From Cobetia amphilecti (GTDB taxonomy: Bacteria > Pseudomonadota > Gammaproteobacteria > Pseudomonadales > Halomonadaceae), in the NCBI RefSeq assembly GCF_030010415.1, contig NZ_JASCSA010000005.1: 64,000 nucleotides of DNA. One strand, written 5' to 3'. Position numbers and translations under genes: made by a program. This document shows positions 33,361 through 41,419 of the stretch, in pieces. The notes below the pieces were generated by a model. That model was given only the letters and a program-made list of their open reading frames with translations, searched no databases and had not been told where the DNA came from. Positions within the stretch are counted from its first letter, which is position 1; every line of letters starts with the position of its first letter.

Positions 33361-34208
33361 GACTTGTCCCCTTCTGTCGCGACCACCGCAGCGTCGGGGC
33401 GCGCACGCGAAGACGGACTCAGCAGATCACGCACCCACTGCTTGCGACTCTCGCGTCTCAGCACCTCGACCCGCGTGCGCATCAGCACCAGCGCGCCGAA
33501 CAGGGCGTAGAAGCCGATCACCATCATCAGCAAGGGAATCCACATGCTGGCCGGCATCGGCGGCGCTTCGCTGAGCGTGAAGGTGGCCGGTTGATGCAGT
33601 GTGCTCCACCAGTCCACCGAATACTTGATGATCGGGATGTTGACCATGCCGACCAGCGCCAGGATCGAGGCCGCGCGCGAACCGCTGTCACGGCTGGCGA
33701 AGGAGCCACGCAGCACGATCACGCCCAGATACAGGAACAGCTGGATCAGCATCGAGGTCAGCCGGGCATCCCAGATCCACCAGGTGCCCCAGGTGGGGAT
33801 GCCCCACACCGAGCCGGAAAACAGTGCCAGCGCCGTCATCAGGGCACCGACAGGCGCGGCGGCCGTGGCGACCATGTCCGCCAGCTTGATCTTCCACACC
33901 AGGAAGATGAGCGCACACACCGCCAGCAGCATGAAGCACGACTGGGCGAGAATCGCCGCCGGCACATGCACATAGATGATGCGGAAGCTGTTGCCCTGCT
34001 GATAGTCGGCGGGCGCGAAGGCCAGCCCCCAGACACTGCCGGCCACCAGCGCCATGATCGCCAGGGCCCAGAGCCACGGCAGCCAGCGCTGGCTGGCCGC
34101 GAAGAAGGTCGCCGGTGCGCCCATGCGATGCAGCCACGGCCATAGCCCACCCTTGCGGGGGCGAACCTTGCGGGCAGGCGCTTGAGGAGAGTCGGAGTCG
34201 GCGGTCAC
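33357..34208 (-). CDS. ccmC: Haem export/handling protein CcmC
   Basis: Inner-membrane protein that loads haem onto CcmE. Six helices and the WWD motif are visible (GTWWIWDARLTSMLIQLFLYLG, about residue 145), with conserved periplasmic His residues (IYVHVPAAILAQ; HQPATFTL). The 283 residues exceed E. coli CcmC (245), mostly by an N-terminal basic leader. The start is a GTG at 34208 with GAGG 5-6 bases upstream. ATGA-type overlap with ccmD; 81 bases after ccmB. Confidence 0.93.
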   Translation of the reverse strand: MTADSDSPQAPARKVRPRKGGLWPWLHRMGAPATFFAASQRWLPWLWALAIMALVAGSVWGLAFAPADYQQGNSFRIIYVHVPAAILAQSCFMLLAVCALIFLVWKIKLADMVATAAAPVGALMTALALFSGSVWGIPTWGTWWIWDARLTSMLIQLFLYLGVIVLRGSFASRDSGSRAASILALVGMVNIPIIKYSVDWWSTLHQPATFTLSEAPPMPASMWIPLLMMVIGFYALFGALVLMRTRVEVLRRESRKQWVRDLLSPSSRARPDAAVVATEGDKS

Positions 34209-34289
34209 ACGGGCCTCTTGTCAGGGGCAATGAAGAGCCTTGCGAATGCCCGAGAATGCTCGGGCAGCGTCATGCAGTTCTTGATCGGA

Positions 34290-35012
34290 CTAGCCATTGA
34301 TGCTCAGCCTGAGTCCGGCGGCGATGGCGAGCGGTGCCAGCAGCAGGGCCAGCGCCAGCATCGCGCCCAGAATGGCCAGATGGGCCAGACTGGGCATGCC
34401 GTTGACGGCGCTCTGTACGGCGCCGGCGCCGAAGATCAGCACCGGAATGTACAGCGGCAGGATGATCAGCGAGAGCAGCACCCCGCCACGCCGCAGCCCC
34501 ACCGTGAGCGCCGCACCGATCGCGCCGATCAATGACAGGCTCATGCTGCCCAGCGCCAGCGAGGCGATCAACACGCCAAAGGCGCCGCTCGGCAGTCCCA
34601 GCATAACGCCCAGCAAGGGTGCCATCAGCGCCAGCGGCAGGCCGGTCAACAGCCAGTGGCCTGCCACCTTGGCCAGCACCAACAACGGCAATGGCTGCGG
34701 CGTCAGCAACAGTTGCTCGAGGCTGCCGTCCTCCAGATCCTGCCGGAACAGACCGTCCAGTGACAGCAGCGTCGCCAGCAATGCCGCCACCCACAGCAGG
34801 CCCGGCGCCAGCGTCGCCAGCAGCGCCTTGTCCGGGGAGATGCCCAACGGAAACAGCGTGATCACCAGGGCGAAGAACACCAGCGGATTGATCAGCTCAC
34901 TGCGTCGGCGCAGCGCCTGACGCAGGTCGCGCGCGAGGGTCGCCTTGAAGGCCCCGGCCAGCGAACTGGTGGGCGGGGCCTCGGGCAATGCCGTCAGCAG
35001 CTCATGGTTCAT
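34290..35012 (-). CDS. ccmB: Haem exporter ABC permease CcmB
   Basis: Membrane partner of the CcmA ATPase; with CcmC and CcmD it releases holo-CcmE. It has a cytoplasmic start (ATLARDLRQALRRRSELINPLVFFALVITLFPLGI, strongly CcmB-like) and six helices, with the conserved LLSLDGLFRQDLEDGSLEQLLLTP segment. ATG 35012 overlaps the ccmA stop (ATGA) and gives 240 residues, close to E. coli CcmB (220); the frame is open 35 codons further upstream inside ccmA. Confidence 0.93.
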   Translation of the reverse strand: MNHELLTALPEAPPTSSLAGAFKATLARDLRQALRRRSELINPLVFFALVITLFPLGISPDKALLATLAPGLLWVAALLATLLSLDGLFRQDLEDGSLEQLLLTPQPLPLLVLAKVAGHWLLTGLPLALMAPLLGVMLGLPSGAFGVLIASLALGSMSLSLIGAIGAALTVGLRRGGVLLSLIILPLYIPVLIFGAGAVQSAVNGMPSLAHLAILGAMLALALLLAPLAIAAGLRLSING

Positions 35013-35815
35013 GCCGAGGCGCCTTGTGTCGAGGCTGTGTCTTTCCCGCCCACGCCCTGCTCTGAACCCTGCTCTGAACCCTGTTCGGCCTTCTCCCCTT
35101 CCTTCGCGCCCAGGCACAGGCGGCGCAAGCGCGAGGCCTGCGAGAAGCGATGATGAGTCGTCATCACCACGCTGCCCCCACGCTGGGCGTGAGCCAGCAG
35201 CAATGCCTCCAGTGCCTGAACACCATCACGATCGATGGCGGTGAAGGGCTCATCGAGCACCCACAGCCGGCGCGGCGTCAGATGCAGCCGCGCCAATGCG
35301 ATACGCCGCTGCTGACCGGCGGACAGCTGTTGGGCAGGCATATCCTCGAAACCGGCCAGCCCCACGGCGTCCAGCGCCGCCCAGGCGAGCTCGCGGCGGG
35401 CCTCTACCTTCGCCTGCGGTTGACCGCCAAGCGCCTGATACCAGGCAAGGTTTTCCAAGGCGGTCAGGGTGCCCTTGATGCCGGGCTGGTGACCCAGATA
35501 GAGCAGTGAACCCAGAAAGTCGTCACGCACCCGCGAGGTGGGCTGGCCGCGCCACAGCACCTCGCCCTCGTAGTCATGGAACTGACCGGACAGAATCTTG
35601 AGCAGGGTCGTCTTGCCACTGCCATTGGGGCCCTCGACCTGCAGGATCTCTCCCGCATGCAGCGAAAGATCCAGCCCCTCGAACAGCCAGCGCTCATCAC
35701 GCTCACAGCCGAGCGCCACGACCGCCAACAGAGGCGGCGCGCTACGAACTTCATCGCTGGCAGGCTGGCTGGGCATCCCGGATTCTCGCGGCTGAGCCGT
35801 CGCGGAGTGCGACAT
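35009..35815 (-). CDS. ccmA: Haem exporter ABC ATPase CcmA
   Basis: ATPase of the CcmAB complex; hydrolysis frees haem-loaded CcmE. Walker A GPNGSGKTTLL near residue 67, Q-loop region LYLGHQPGIK, signature LSAGQQRRIALARL, Walker B LWVLDEPFTAID and switch His in MTTHHRFS are all present. ATG 35815 gives 268 residues; ATG 35776 would fit the core equally well and neither has a clear ribosome site. Oddity: the C-terminal 35 residues contain GSEQ tetrads encoded by 12-base repeats (CCCTGCTCTGAA on the plus strand near 35055-35085) and are absent from E. coli CcmA (207). First gene of the operon. Confidence 0.92.
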   Translation of the reverse strand: MSHSATAQPRESGMPSQPASDEVRSAPPLLAVVALGCERDERWLFEGLDLSLHAGEILQVEGPNGSGKTTLLKILSGQFHDYEGEVLWRGQPTSRVRDDFLGSLLYLGHQPGIKGTLTALENLAWYQALGGQPQAKVEARRELAWAALDAVGLAGFEDMPAQQLSAGQQRRIALARLHLTPRRLWVLDEPFTAIDRDGVQALEALLLAHAQRGGSVVMTTHHRFSQASRLRRLCLGAKEGEKAEQGSEQGSEQGVGGKDTASTQGASA

Positions 35816-36012
35816 CAAGGGCAGACCCCGTGGGGTCACTGCGAGCCATTCTACGAGCTGAGGTCGACACTGACCACCGAGCAGCCGATCGCCTGACCTC
35901 GCAGCCCCGCCATGACGGGCAGTCAAGCACTCGAGAAATATATCAGCGACATGTGGTGCACATTCATACGACACACTTTCGCTGGATTGGCGCCGGTCGA
36001 TCCGCTCACCTC

Positions 36013-36040
36013 TTGCCACTTCGCGAGAGCTTGCTATGAT
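36013..36040 (+). promoter_or_regulatory. Sigma-70-type promoter of the S24 peptidase gene
   Basis: TTGCCA (36013-36018) and TATGAT (36035-36040) are separated by 16 bases, a strong housekeeping promoter. Transcription would start near 36047, directly at the LexA box. The rest of the ccmA-S24 gap (35816-36012 and 36064-36240) shows no gene that I can support; a 190-base untranslated leader would precede the ATG. Confidence 0.7.
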
Positions 36041-36047
36041 GCAGACA

Positions 36048-36063
36048 CTGTATACAAAAACAG
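36048..36063. promoter_or_regulatory. LexA (SOS) box
   Basis: CTGTATACAAAAACAG matches CTGT-N8-ACAG exactly, with an AT-rich spacer beginning TATA as in strong SOS boxes. It starts at the predicted transcription start of the promoter at 36013-36040, so LexA bound here would block initiation. It controls the S24 peptidase gene at 36252 and probably yigZ behind it. Confidence 0.8.
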
Positions 36064-36251
36064 TATCCATACAGTACCTTCATCACACGCCTGCCGAGTG
36101 CAGGCACAGACTGATCGGGTCGGCTCAACGCGTTGTCAGCATGTTCGCGGAGCCTAGCAGGCGACAGATGAACTCAGCCTGACGACCCTCCACGCTGCAC
36201 CGCAGGCCGACGCACCATCCGCGCCGACCGCACGGCATCAGGGGATAGCTC

Positions 36252-36728
36252 ATGTCACGTCTTCACGCTCCGCACTACCTTCAGCGTCTTCACAACCTGC
36301 CGCTCAATGACCAGGCCTGGCAGGAAATCACCGCCAGCGACATGATGGATATCCCGCTGCTCGGCAACATCACGGCCGGCATGCCCATCGAAGCCATCGC
36401 CGACTGCGGTACGGTTGCCGTGCCGACGCGCATGGTGCGCCGCAATACCTACGCCCTGCGCGTGCGCGGCCATTCGATGATCAACTGCAATATTCATGAT
36501 GGCGACATCATCATCATCGAACGCAGCGAAAGCGCCGAGAATGGCGAGACTGCCGTGGTGATGATCAATCAGCAGGAAGTGACGCTGAAGAAGCTGTATA
36601 TCGAGAAGACCGGCGTGCGCCTGCAACCGGCCAACGACAGCATGGCCCCCATCTATCTCAAGAATGCCGATATCGAAGTGCTGGGCATGGTGATGGGCGT
36701 GGTGCGCGGCAATGCCGTCACTCACTGA
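36252..36728 (+). CDS. SOS-controlled stand-alone S24 (LexA/UmuD-type) peptidase without HTH
   Basis: A 158-residue protein consisting almost only of the self-cleaving S24 domain. Seen: a scissile-type Ala42-Gly43 (NITAGMPIEA), nucleophile Ser75 in GHSMINCNIHDGD, and general-base Lys113 in VTLKKLYI. The spacings (33 and 38) match LexA (84/119/156) and UmuD. Only 42 residues precede the cleavage site, too few for the LexA winged helix, and they show no HTH pattern, so it is closer in build to UmuD. No umuC-type gene is next to it. AGGGG lies before ATG 36252. A LexA box overlaps its promoter. Its partner or substrate is unknown; a role in SOS mutagenesis or in regulating LexA dimers is speculation. 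Confidence 0.85.
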   Translation: MSRLHAPHYLQRLHNLPLNDQAWQEITASDMMDIPLLGNITAGMPIEAIADCGTVAVPTRMVRRNTYALRVRGHSMINCNIHDGDIIIIERSESAENGETAVVMINQQEVTLKKLYIEKTGVRLQPANDSMAPIYLKNADIEVLGMVMGVVRGNAVTH

Positions 36729-36754
36729 GGGTGACGCTTTGGTAAGATGGTGCC

Positions 36755-37381
36755 ATGACCTATCTGATACCGGCACTGGCGCCCGAGGCGCACCATGAAC
36801 ACAGCATCGAGATCGAGAAGAGCCGCTTCATCGCTTGGCTGGCCCATGCCCCGACGCCAGAAGGCATGACGCGGCTGCTGGCTCAGGCGCATCTCGCCCA
36901 CCCCAACGCACGCCATCACTGCACGGCGTTCATCGCCGGGGCGCCCAATGAACAGAACGCCATCGGCTTCTCCGATGATGGCGAGCCGGGCGGCACTGCT
37001 GGCAGGCCGATGTATCAGGTGCTCGAAGGCAGTGGCGTCGGCCAGGTGGCCTGCGTGGTGATCCGCTACTTCGGCGGTATCAAGCTGGGCACCGGCGGCC
37101 TGGCGCGCGCATACAGCCGCGCGGTGCTCGAGGCGCTCGAGCACCTGCCCACCACGACCTTCACGCCGCGCACGCCCAGGCGTCTGAAGGTCGGCTTCGC
37201 CCATGAGGCCGATGTTCGCCACTGGTTGAGCGGCTACGATGTGCCGGTGGATGCCAGCGACTATGGTGCCGATGGCGTGGTGTTGACGGCGGGCTGGCCG
37301 CAAGGCGGCGCCCAGCCGCCGCTGGAAGAACTGCATGCGCGCCTCAAGGGAGCGCTGGAAGTGCTCGATTCCCGCGACTGA
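36755..37381 (+). CDS. yigZ: YigZ/IMPACT family protein
   Basis: A 208-residue protein of the YigZ (IMPACT, UPF0029) family; E. coli YigZ has 205. The eukaryotic relative IMPACT acts in translation control; the bacterial role is not settled. Visible: EIEKSRFIAWLAHAP at the start, NARHHCTAFIAG, GFSDDGEPGGTAGRPMYQVLEGSGV and YFGGIKLGTGGLARAYS, all diagnostic of the N-terminal domain, then a ferredoxin-like C-terminal domain. It begins 26 bases after the S24 gene with no terminator between, so it is probably co-transcribed from the LexA-controlled promoter. The ribosome site is weak. Confidence 0.9.
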   Translation: MTYLIPALAPEAHHEHSIEIEKSRFIAWLAHAPTPEGMTRLLAQAHLAHPNARHHCTAFIAGAPNEQNAIGFSDDGEPGGTAGRPMYQVLEGSGVGQVACVVIRYFGGIKLGTGGLARAYSRAVLEALEHLPTTTFTPRTPRRLKVGFAHEADVRHWLSGYDVPVDASDYGADGVVLTAGWPQGGAQPPLEELHARLKGALEVLDSRD

Positions 37382-37417
37382 CCGGCGCCAGCGACTCCCT
37401 TTGGTTCTCCACAAACA

Positions 37418-37460
37418 CGAACGCCATCGCCACCCCTTGTCCGGGCGGCGATGGCGTTCG
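37418..37460. terminator. Bidirectional terminator between yigZ and azoR
   Basis: A perfect 14-bp stem CGAACGCCATCGCC / GGCGATGGCGTTCG with a 15-base loop, followed by TGCTTTC on the plus strand. It lies between two convergent genes. Confidence 0.65.
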
Positions 37461-37474
37461 TGCTTTCACTTCTC

Positions 37475-38104
37475 TCAGCGGAACTGCAGGGCTTCCACCT
37501 GATTGGCGATGGCTGCCTTGGCCTCAGCCAGCGAGGCGGCCCTGGGCTCATCGCCCATGCTGAGGCCTTCGGCATACACGAAGTGCTGATCCGTGATGCC
37601 CATCAGCCCGAGCATGGATTTCAGATGTGGTGTCTGGGAGTCCATTTCAGTGCCCGCGTACATGCCGCCACGCGCCGCCAGTACCAGCGCCTGCTTGCCT
37701 TCCAGCAGGCCCACCGGCCCTTTCTCGGTATAGCGGAAGGTTTCGCCGGCACGCAGCACCCGGTCGAACCACGCCTTCATCTGCGTCGGCAGGCCCAGAT
37801 TGTAGAGCGGTGCCGCGACGACCAGCAGGTCTGCCGCTCTCAGCTCGGCCAGAAAACCATCGGACAGTGCGGCGAGCTTGCGTTGCTCGGCGCTACGCTC
37901 ATCCGCCGGCGTCATCCAGGCCTGCATTTCCGCGCCATCGAGATGCGGCAGGTCACGCTCGACCAGATCATGATGCGTCAGCTGAAATGGCTGCCCGGAG
38001 GCCTCGAGCGCACTGACGAAGGATGAGGCCAGCGCACGTGAATTGCCCTTGTCGGCGAACAGGGAAGCAGACACCAGCAGGACATTGAGCGAAGCTTTTG
38101 ACAT
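37475..38104 (-). CDS. azoR: FMN-dependent NADH:quinone/azo oxidoreductase AzoR
   Basis: Flavodoxin-like cytosolic enzyme that reduces quinones and azo compounds with NADH. The 209 residues show the family's pattern: NVLLVSASLFADKGNSRALASSFV phosphate-binding loop, the FMN contact stretch PLYNLGLPTQMKAWFDRVLRAGETFRYTEKGPVGLLEGKQALVL, and the ARGGMYAG loop. ATG 38104 has GGAG 9 bases upstream. The upstream neighbour, a lipoprotein gene on the same strand, ends 153 bases before it, leaving room for an own promoter. It is closed by the hairpin at 37418-37460. Confidence 0.92.
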   Translation of the reverse strand: MSKASLNVLLVSASLFADKGNSRALASSFVSALEASGQPFQLTHHDLVERDLPHLDGAEMQAWMTPADERSAEQRKLAALSDGFLAELRAADLLVVAAPLYNLGLPTQMKAWFDRVLRAGETFRYTEKGPVGLLEGKQALVLAARGGMYAGTEMDSQTPHLKSMLGLMGITDQHFVYAEGLSMGDEPRAASLAEAKAAIANQVEALQFR

Positions 38105-38257
38105 GTGGAGGGTCTCCATGAAAGTGAGGCGCGATCCTGTCGACGGTGTTCGACCCGATCCGCATGTACAGCATGATAAATGAACCATTCCACACGAAAA
38201 GCGACTTAAATCGCCTATATCATTCGAAAAAAGCGAACAATTAGTCGGTCATCACCC

Positions 38258-39340
38258 TTATTCGACTGCCGACTGATAACGGAACGCCTCGCCACAACCC
38301 TTCAATTCCTGCCCTGCAATCGTCAAGGTCGCCGTCAGTGGATAGGGCGCGCCCTGCATGGAATCGAAGCAGGCGCCCGGCGCGACCACCAGCTGCAATG
38401 GCTCGCCCTGCTTGCCGTCAGCCGGGAGCTGCGCCTTGAGCACACGGCTATCATTTGCCTCACGGGCGACCCGATAAGGCAGCTTGACCACCTGGACACC
38501 TGACGAGCGAGCGCCAGCCTCCGCTTCTGCAGAGCGCTCGGATGCCTGCGCCTCGTGCGGCGACTCGAGCAAGCCCTGCATAGCTGTCAGCGTCAGCAGA
38601 TTGTGCTCGCTGTCGAGACTGACCTGCCAGCCGGGCTCATTGCCCTGCGCCACCAACAGCGGCTTCTGCGTCGTCGGATGAATCACGCGCCGATCATCCT
38701 GCACACATTCCAGATTGCCGCGGGCATTCTGCAGCATCGCCTCGGAACCCTTGAACCACACCTCCAGTCCCTCTTCACCGGGCAACACCTTCACACCACC
38801 AGACGCCTTCTCGGCCGGCGATGCACCGGCATTGGCCTGATAACGCTCGCCCGAGGCACTGACGACCCGCTCCAGGGTATAGGCATGCCGGCGTGACCAC
38901 AGTCGCAACCAGTCATGCGACGCCTCGGCGTCGCCTTCGCTGAAGGCCATCAGAAGATCCTGCGCCGGAGTACAGCGCCATACCTGATACTCACTCGCCC
39001 GGGGCGGTGGCAGAAAGCTGGAGGGCAAGGTCACCGCAGCGGCCTTGCCCAGCGATTCCGCACTGGGCGGCGCAGGTTTCTTCGCCACCTCATGCACCAC
39101 GGGGCCCGGGTCCTGTGCGGGGGCTGGCACCTTCAGCGGCGGCTGGCCAGCATCCGTCCCTGACGCGGCATCCTGACTCCACGGCAGGGAGGTACATCCC
39201 GCCAGCAGCAGGGGCACCGCCAGAGGCGACAGGCGCAAGCCCGCTCGACCGGCAGCGATCATCCCTGGCGTGAGGCTCGCGGCCCACCTATGGGGCAACA
39301 CACGGGAAATGGCAAAAAGACGACAGCAATGACGTGACAT
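38258..39340 (-). CDS. Lipoprotein with MliC-like and GNEPGW/GCG domains
   Basis: A 360-residue envelope lipoprotein. Basic N-terminus, hydrophobic stretch and lipobox LLAGC at about residues 44-48, then a Pro/Ala-rich linker. Residues of about 115-215 resemble MliC, an inhibitor of C-type lysozyme (YQVWRC, SASGERYQANAG, VWFKGSEAMLQNARGNLECV). The C-terminal 120 residues resemble the COG3650-type domain (GNEPGWQVSLDSEHNLLTL, ACFDSMQGAPYPLTATLTIAG, KGCGEAF). ATG 39340 has GGAGG 7 bases upstream, the clearest ribosome site nearby. The domain assignments are from motif memory and moderately certain; protection of the cell wall from lysozyme is inference. Confidence 0.72.
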   Translation of the reverse strand: MSRHCCRLFAISRVLPHRWAASLTPGMIAAGRAGLRLSPLAVPLLLAGCTSLPWSQDAASGTDAGQPPLKVPAPAQDPGPVVHEVAKKPAPPSAESLGKAAAVTLPSSFLPPPRASEYQVWRCTPAQDLLMAFSEGDAEASHDWLRLWSRRHAYTLERVVSASGERYQANAGASPAEKASGGVKVLPGEEGLEVWFKGSEAMLQNARGNLECVQDDRRVIHPTTQKPLLVAQGNEPGWQVSLDSEHNLLTLTAMQGLLESPHEAQASERSAEAEAGARSSGVQVVKLPYRVAREANDSRVLKAQLPADGKQGEPLQLVVAPGACFDSMQGAPYPLTATLTIAGQELKGCGEAFRYQSAVE

Positions 39341-39849
39341 GATGGACCCTCCCTGGGCATGTCGGACGACAAGATGCAGCGCAGCACTCTCGCGACGAGA
39401 CACTGCGGCATGGCTGGACTTCAAGGCGGAGACGGCGGCCTTCCTGGCGCACCCTGCCAAAGTCTATCAAGCGCAGTGGGGCTTGTGGGGATGGGAATGC
39501 ACTGAGGGTACAAGGCGCGTGCCCTGCCGGCCTTGCATGACACCCTCCTGGCGCCTGACTCCAGCGCCCTTCGTGTTCCGCCGCCCCGAGTGATACGCGA
39601 ATCGCCATGAATATGAGACAGTGTCATGAGCGCTCTCGAGCAGACGCGCGTCACGGCGGTGGCCTGGCAGGGGGGAGATCCCGCTGCCACTCCCCCACTG
39701 ATCCAGTCTCGCGGGAGTGATTGACCCGCTCGCGGCTTGCACCAGGACTTTCGATTTATCGTTCTCGGCTTGCCTGTCTCAACTGGCCTGTCTCCACTTG
39801 CCGTTCACAACACATCTTTCTCAACCTCTCAACATGAGCACCATTCATC
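39341..39849. other. Intergenic region with a 14-bp tandem repeat
   Basis: About 500 bases between the divergent lipoprotein and metR genes without a gene I can support. GCCTGTCTCAACTG at 39772 is followed directly by GCCTGTCTCCACTT, 12 of 14 identical, 50-80 bases before the metR start, a place where an operator would sit. No TGAANNNNNTTCA MetR box was seen. Confidence 0.5.
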
Positions 39850-40761
39850 ATGCTTGAATTGCGCCATCTGCGTACCCTGCTGGCCCTGCGTGATGCTGGC
39901 TCGCTGGTCGAAGCCGCGGAGCGTGTCCACCTCACCCAGTCCGCCCTGTCCCATCAGCTGAAGGACCTCGAGGAGCGCCTGGGCGCGCCGCTGTTCATCC
40001 GCAAGACGCGCCCTGTGGAGTTCACCCGCGCCGGACAGCGCCTGTTGTCGCTGGCAGAGCAGGTATTGCCGCAGTTCCGCATGGCTGAGCGCGACATTGC
40101 TCGCATGGCGGGTAGCGAGCAGGGCCGGCTGCACATGGCCATCGAGTGCCATAGCTGCTTTCAGTGGCTGATGCCGACGGTGGATCGCTTCCGCGATCAC
40201 TGGCCGGAGATTGAAGTCGATATCCCCTCAGGCCACAGCTTCGCCCCTCTGCAGGCATTGGGCCGCGAGCAGCTGGACCTGGTCATCACCGCCAACCCGG
40301 TGGAGATGAGCGGCATCCAGTACATTCCGCTGTTCCGCTATGAGGTCATGCTGGCCGTGGCACGCCAGCATGCACTGGCCATCAAGGGCCATGTGGAGCC
40401 GCAGGACCTGTGTGACGAGACCTTGATCATCTATCCGGTCGAGCATGATCGCCTGGACGTTTTCACCCAGTTCCTCGAACCGGCCAACGTGAGCCCGCGC
40501 GAGATCCGCAGCGCGGAGATGACGGTGATGATGATGCAGCTGGTCGCCAGCGGCCGCGGCGTCACGGCGCTCCCCAACTGGGCGCTGGCCGAGTATCTGT
40601 CGCGCGATTACGTGCGCGGCCTGTCGCTGGGCGACGGTGTCTGGGCGACACTCTACGCCGCCGTCAGAGAAGATCTGCTCGGCACGCCGTGGATGGACGA
40701 CTTCCTGCGTACCGCCCGTGAGACATCATTCGAGGTGCTGAGTGGCGTGAAGCCTGCCTGA
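39850..40761 (+). CDS. metR: LysR-type regulator of methionine synthesis MetR
   Basis: Homocysteine-responsive activator of methionine genes such as metE and metH. The 303 residues follow E. coli MetR closely: the winged helix LRHLRTLLALRDAGSLVEAAERVHLTQSALSHQLKDLEERLG, then the effector domain with IECHSCFQWLMPTVDRFRDHWPEIEVD, LDLVITANP, ETLIIYPVEHDRLDVF and LPNWALAEYL. The CHSC segment is typical of MetR. No strong ribosome site precedes ATG 39850. No met gene is adjacent; the targets must lie elsewhere. A very strong terminator follows. Confidence 0.93.
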   Translation: MLELRHLRTLLALRDAGSLVEAAERVHLTQSALSHQLKDLEERLGAPLFIRKTRPVEFTRAGQRLLSLAEQVLPQFRMAERDIARMAGSEQGRLHMAIECHSCFQWLMPTVDRFRDHWPEIEVDIPSGHSFAPLQALGREQLDLVITANPVEMSGIQYIPLFRYEVMLAVARQHALAIKGHVEPQDLCDETLIIYPVEHDRLDVFTQFLEPANVSPREIRSAEMTVMMMQLVASGRGVTALPNWALAEYLSRDYVRGLSLGDGVWATLYAAVREDLLGTPWMDDFLRTARETSFEVLSGVKPA

Positions 40762-40791
40762 TACCCGAGCCTCAGCGCTTACGAGGGATAG

Positions 40792-40853
40792 ATACACGAA
40801 AGCCCCACCACTCGACAGGCCGCAAGGCATCGATTGGTGGGGCTTTCGTGTAT
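40792..40853. terminator. Strong terminator after metR
   Basis: A perfect 19-bp stem: 40792-40810 (ATACACGAAAGCCCCACCA) pairs with 40835-40853, enclosing a 24-base loop that can itself pair. The GC core is followed inside the stem by the TTTCGTGTAT run, so transcripts from either side meet a U-containing 3' arm. Confidence 0.75.
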
Positions 40854-40920
40854 CTGCTGATCACTGCCTGTTCGCGCCATATCACTACGGCTACGCAAAA
40901 GACTTTTCTTCAGCACAAAC

Positions 40921-40952
40921 AGAACCGCCCCAGCATGAGCTGGGGCGGTTCT
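40921..40952 (-). terminator. Terminator of the cold-shock gene
   Basis: A perfect 14-bp stem AGAACCGCCCCAGC / GCTGGGGCGGTTCT with loop ATGA, lying 47 bases beyond the cspA-type stop on the minus strand; the minus-strand tail is GTTTGTG. Confidence 0.7.
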
Positions 40953-40998
40953 TGACATCTATCATCTCAAGCGGAAAGCATTCCGCAATGAGTGATGA

Positions 40999-41205
40999 TC
41001 AGTCGATAGCCTTGACGTTGGCTGCCTGCAGGCCTTTCTGGCCCTGAGTCACGTCGAAGGAGACCTGCTGGCCGTCCTGCAGGGTCTTGAAGCCATCAGC
41101 CTGGACTTCGGAGAAGTGAACGAACAGATCGTCACCACCATCAGCCGGAGCGATGAAACCAAAACCTTTAGCGTCGTTGAACCACTTAACTGTACCTGTA
41201 GCCAT
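40999..41205 (-). CDS. CspA-family cold-shock protein
   Basis: A 68-residue single-strand nucleic acid-binding OB-fold protein acting as RNA chaperone. Both RNA-binding motifs are present: RNP1 KGFGFI and RNP2 DLFVHF, with GTVKWFNDAKGFGFIAPADGGDDLFVHFSEV forming the family core (shown here in part). ATG 41205 has GAGG 8 bases upstream; the frame is open 14 codons further but that part is not conserved. About 210 bases of leader precede it (41206-41419), as expected for genes controlled by mRNA structure at low temperature; I could not confirm a cold-box. Confidence 0.93.
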   Translation of the reverse strand: MATGTVKWFNDAKGFGFIAPADGGDDLFVHFSEVQADGFKTLQDGQQVSFDVTQGQKGLQAANVKAID

Positions 41206-41419
41206 GAGAAATTCCTCTCTGATTAGCATGTTTGAAATAACGGGCATTACCCGAAGAGCGTGGGCAAAGCAAAACCATGCATCAAATCAGCGAGGCTTCT
41301 CGGGGCGCTCAAGGCGATTTACCGAGCAGCACAGGCGACTGAGTGGTGCGTCTTGCTATCCAACAGGGGCTACATTGCACGCTAACCCATGATCACGTCA
41401 AGCCTTTTCGACAATCACT

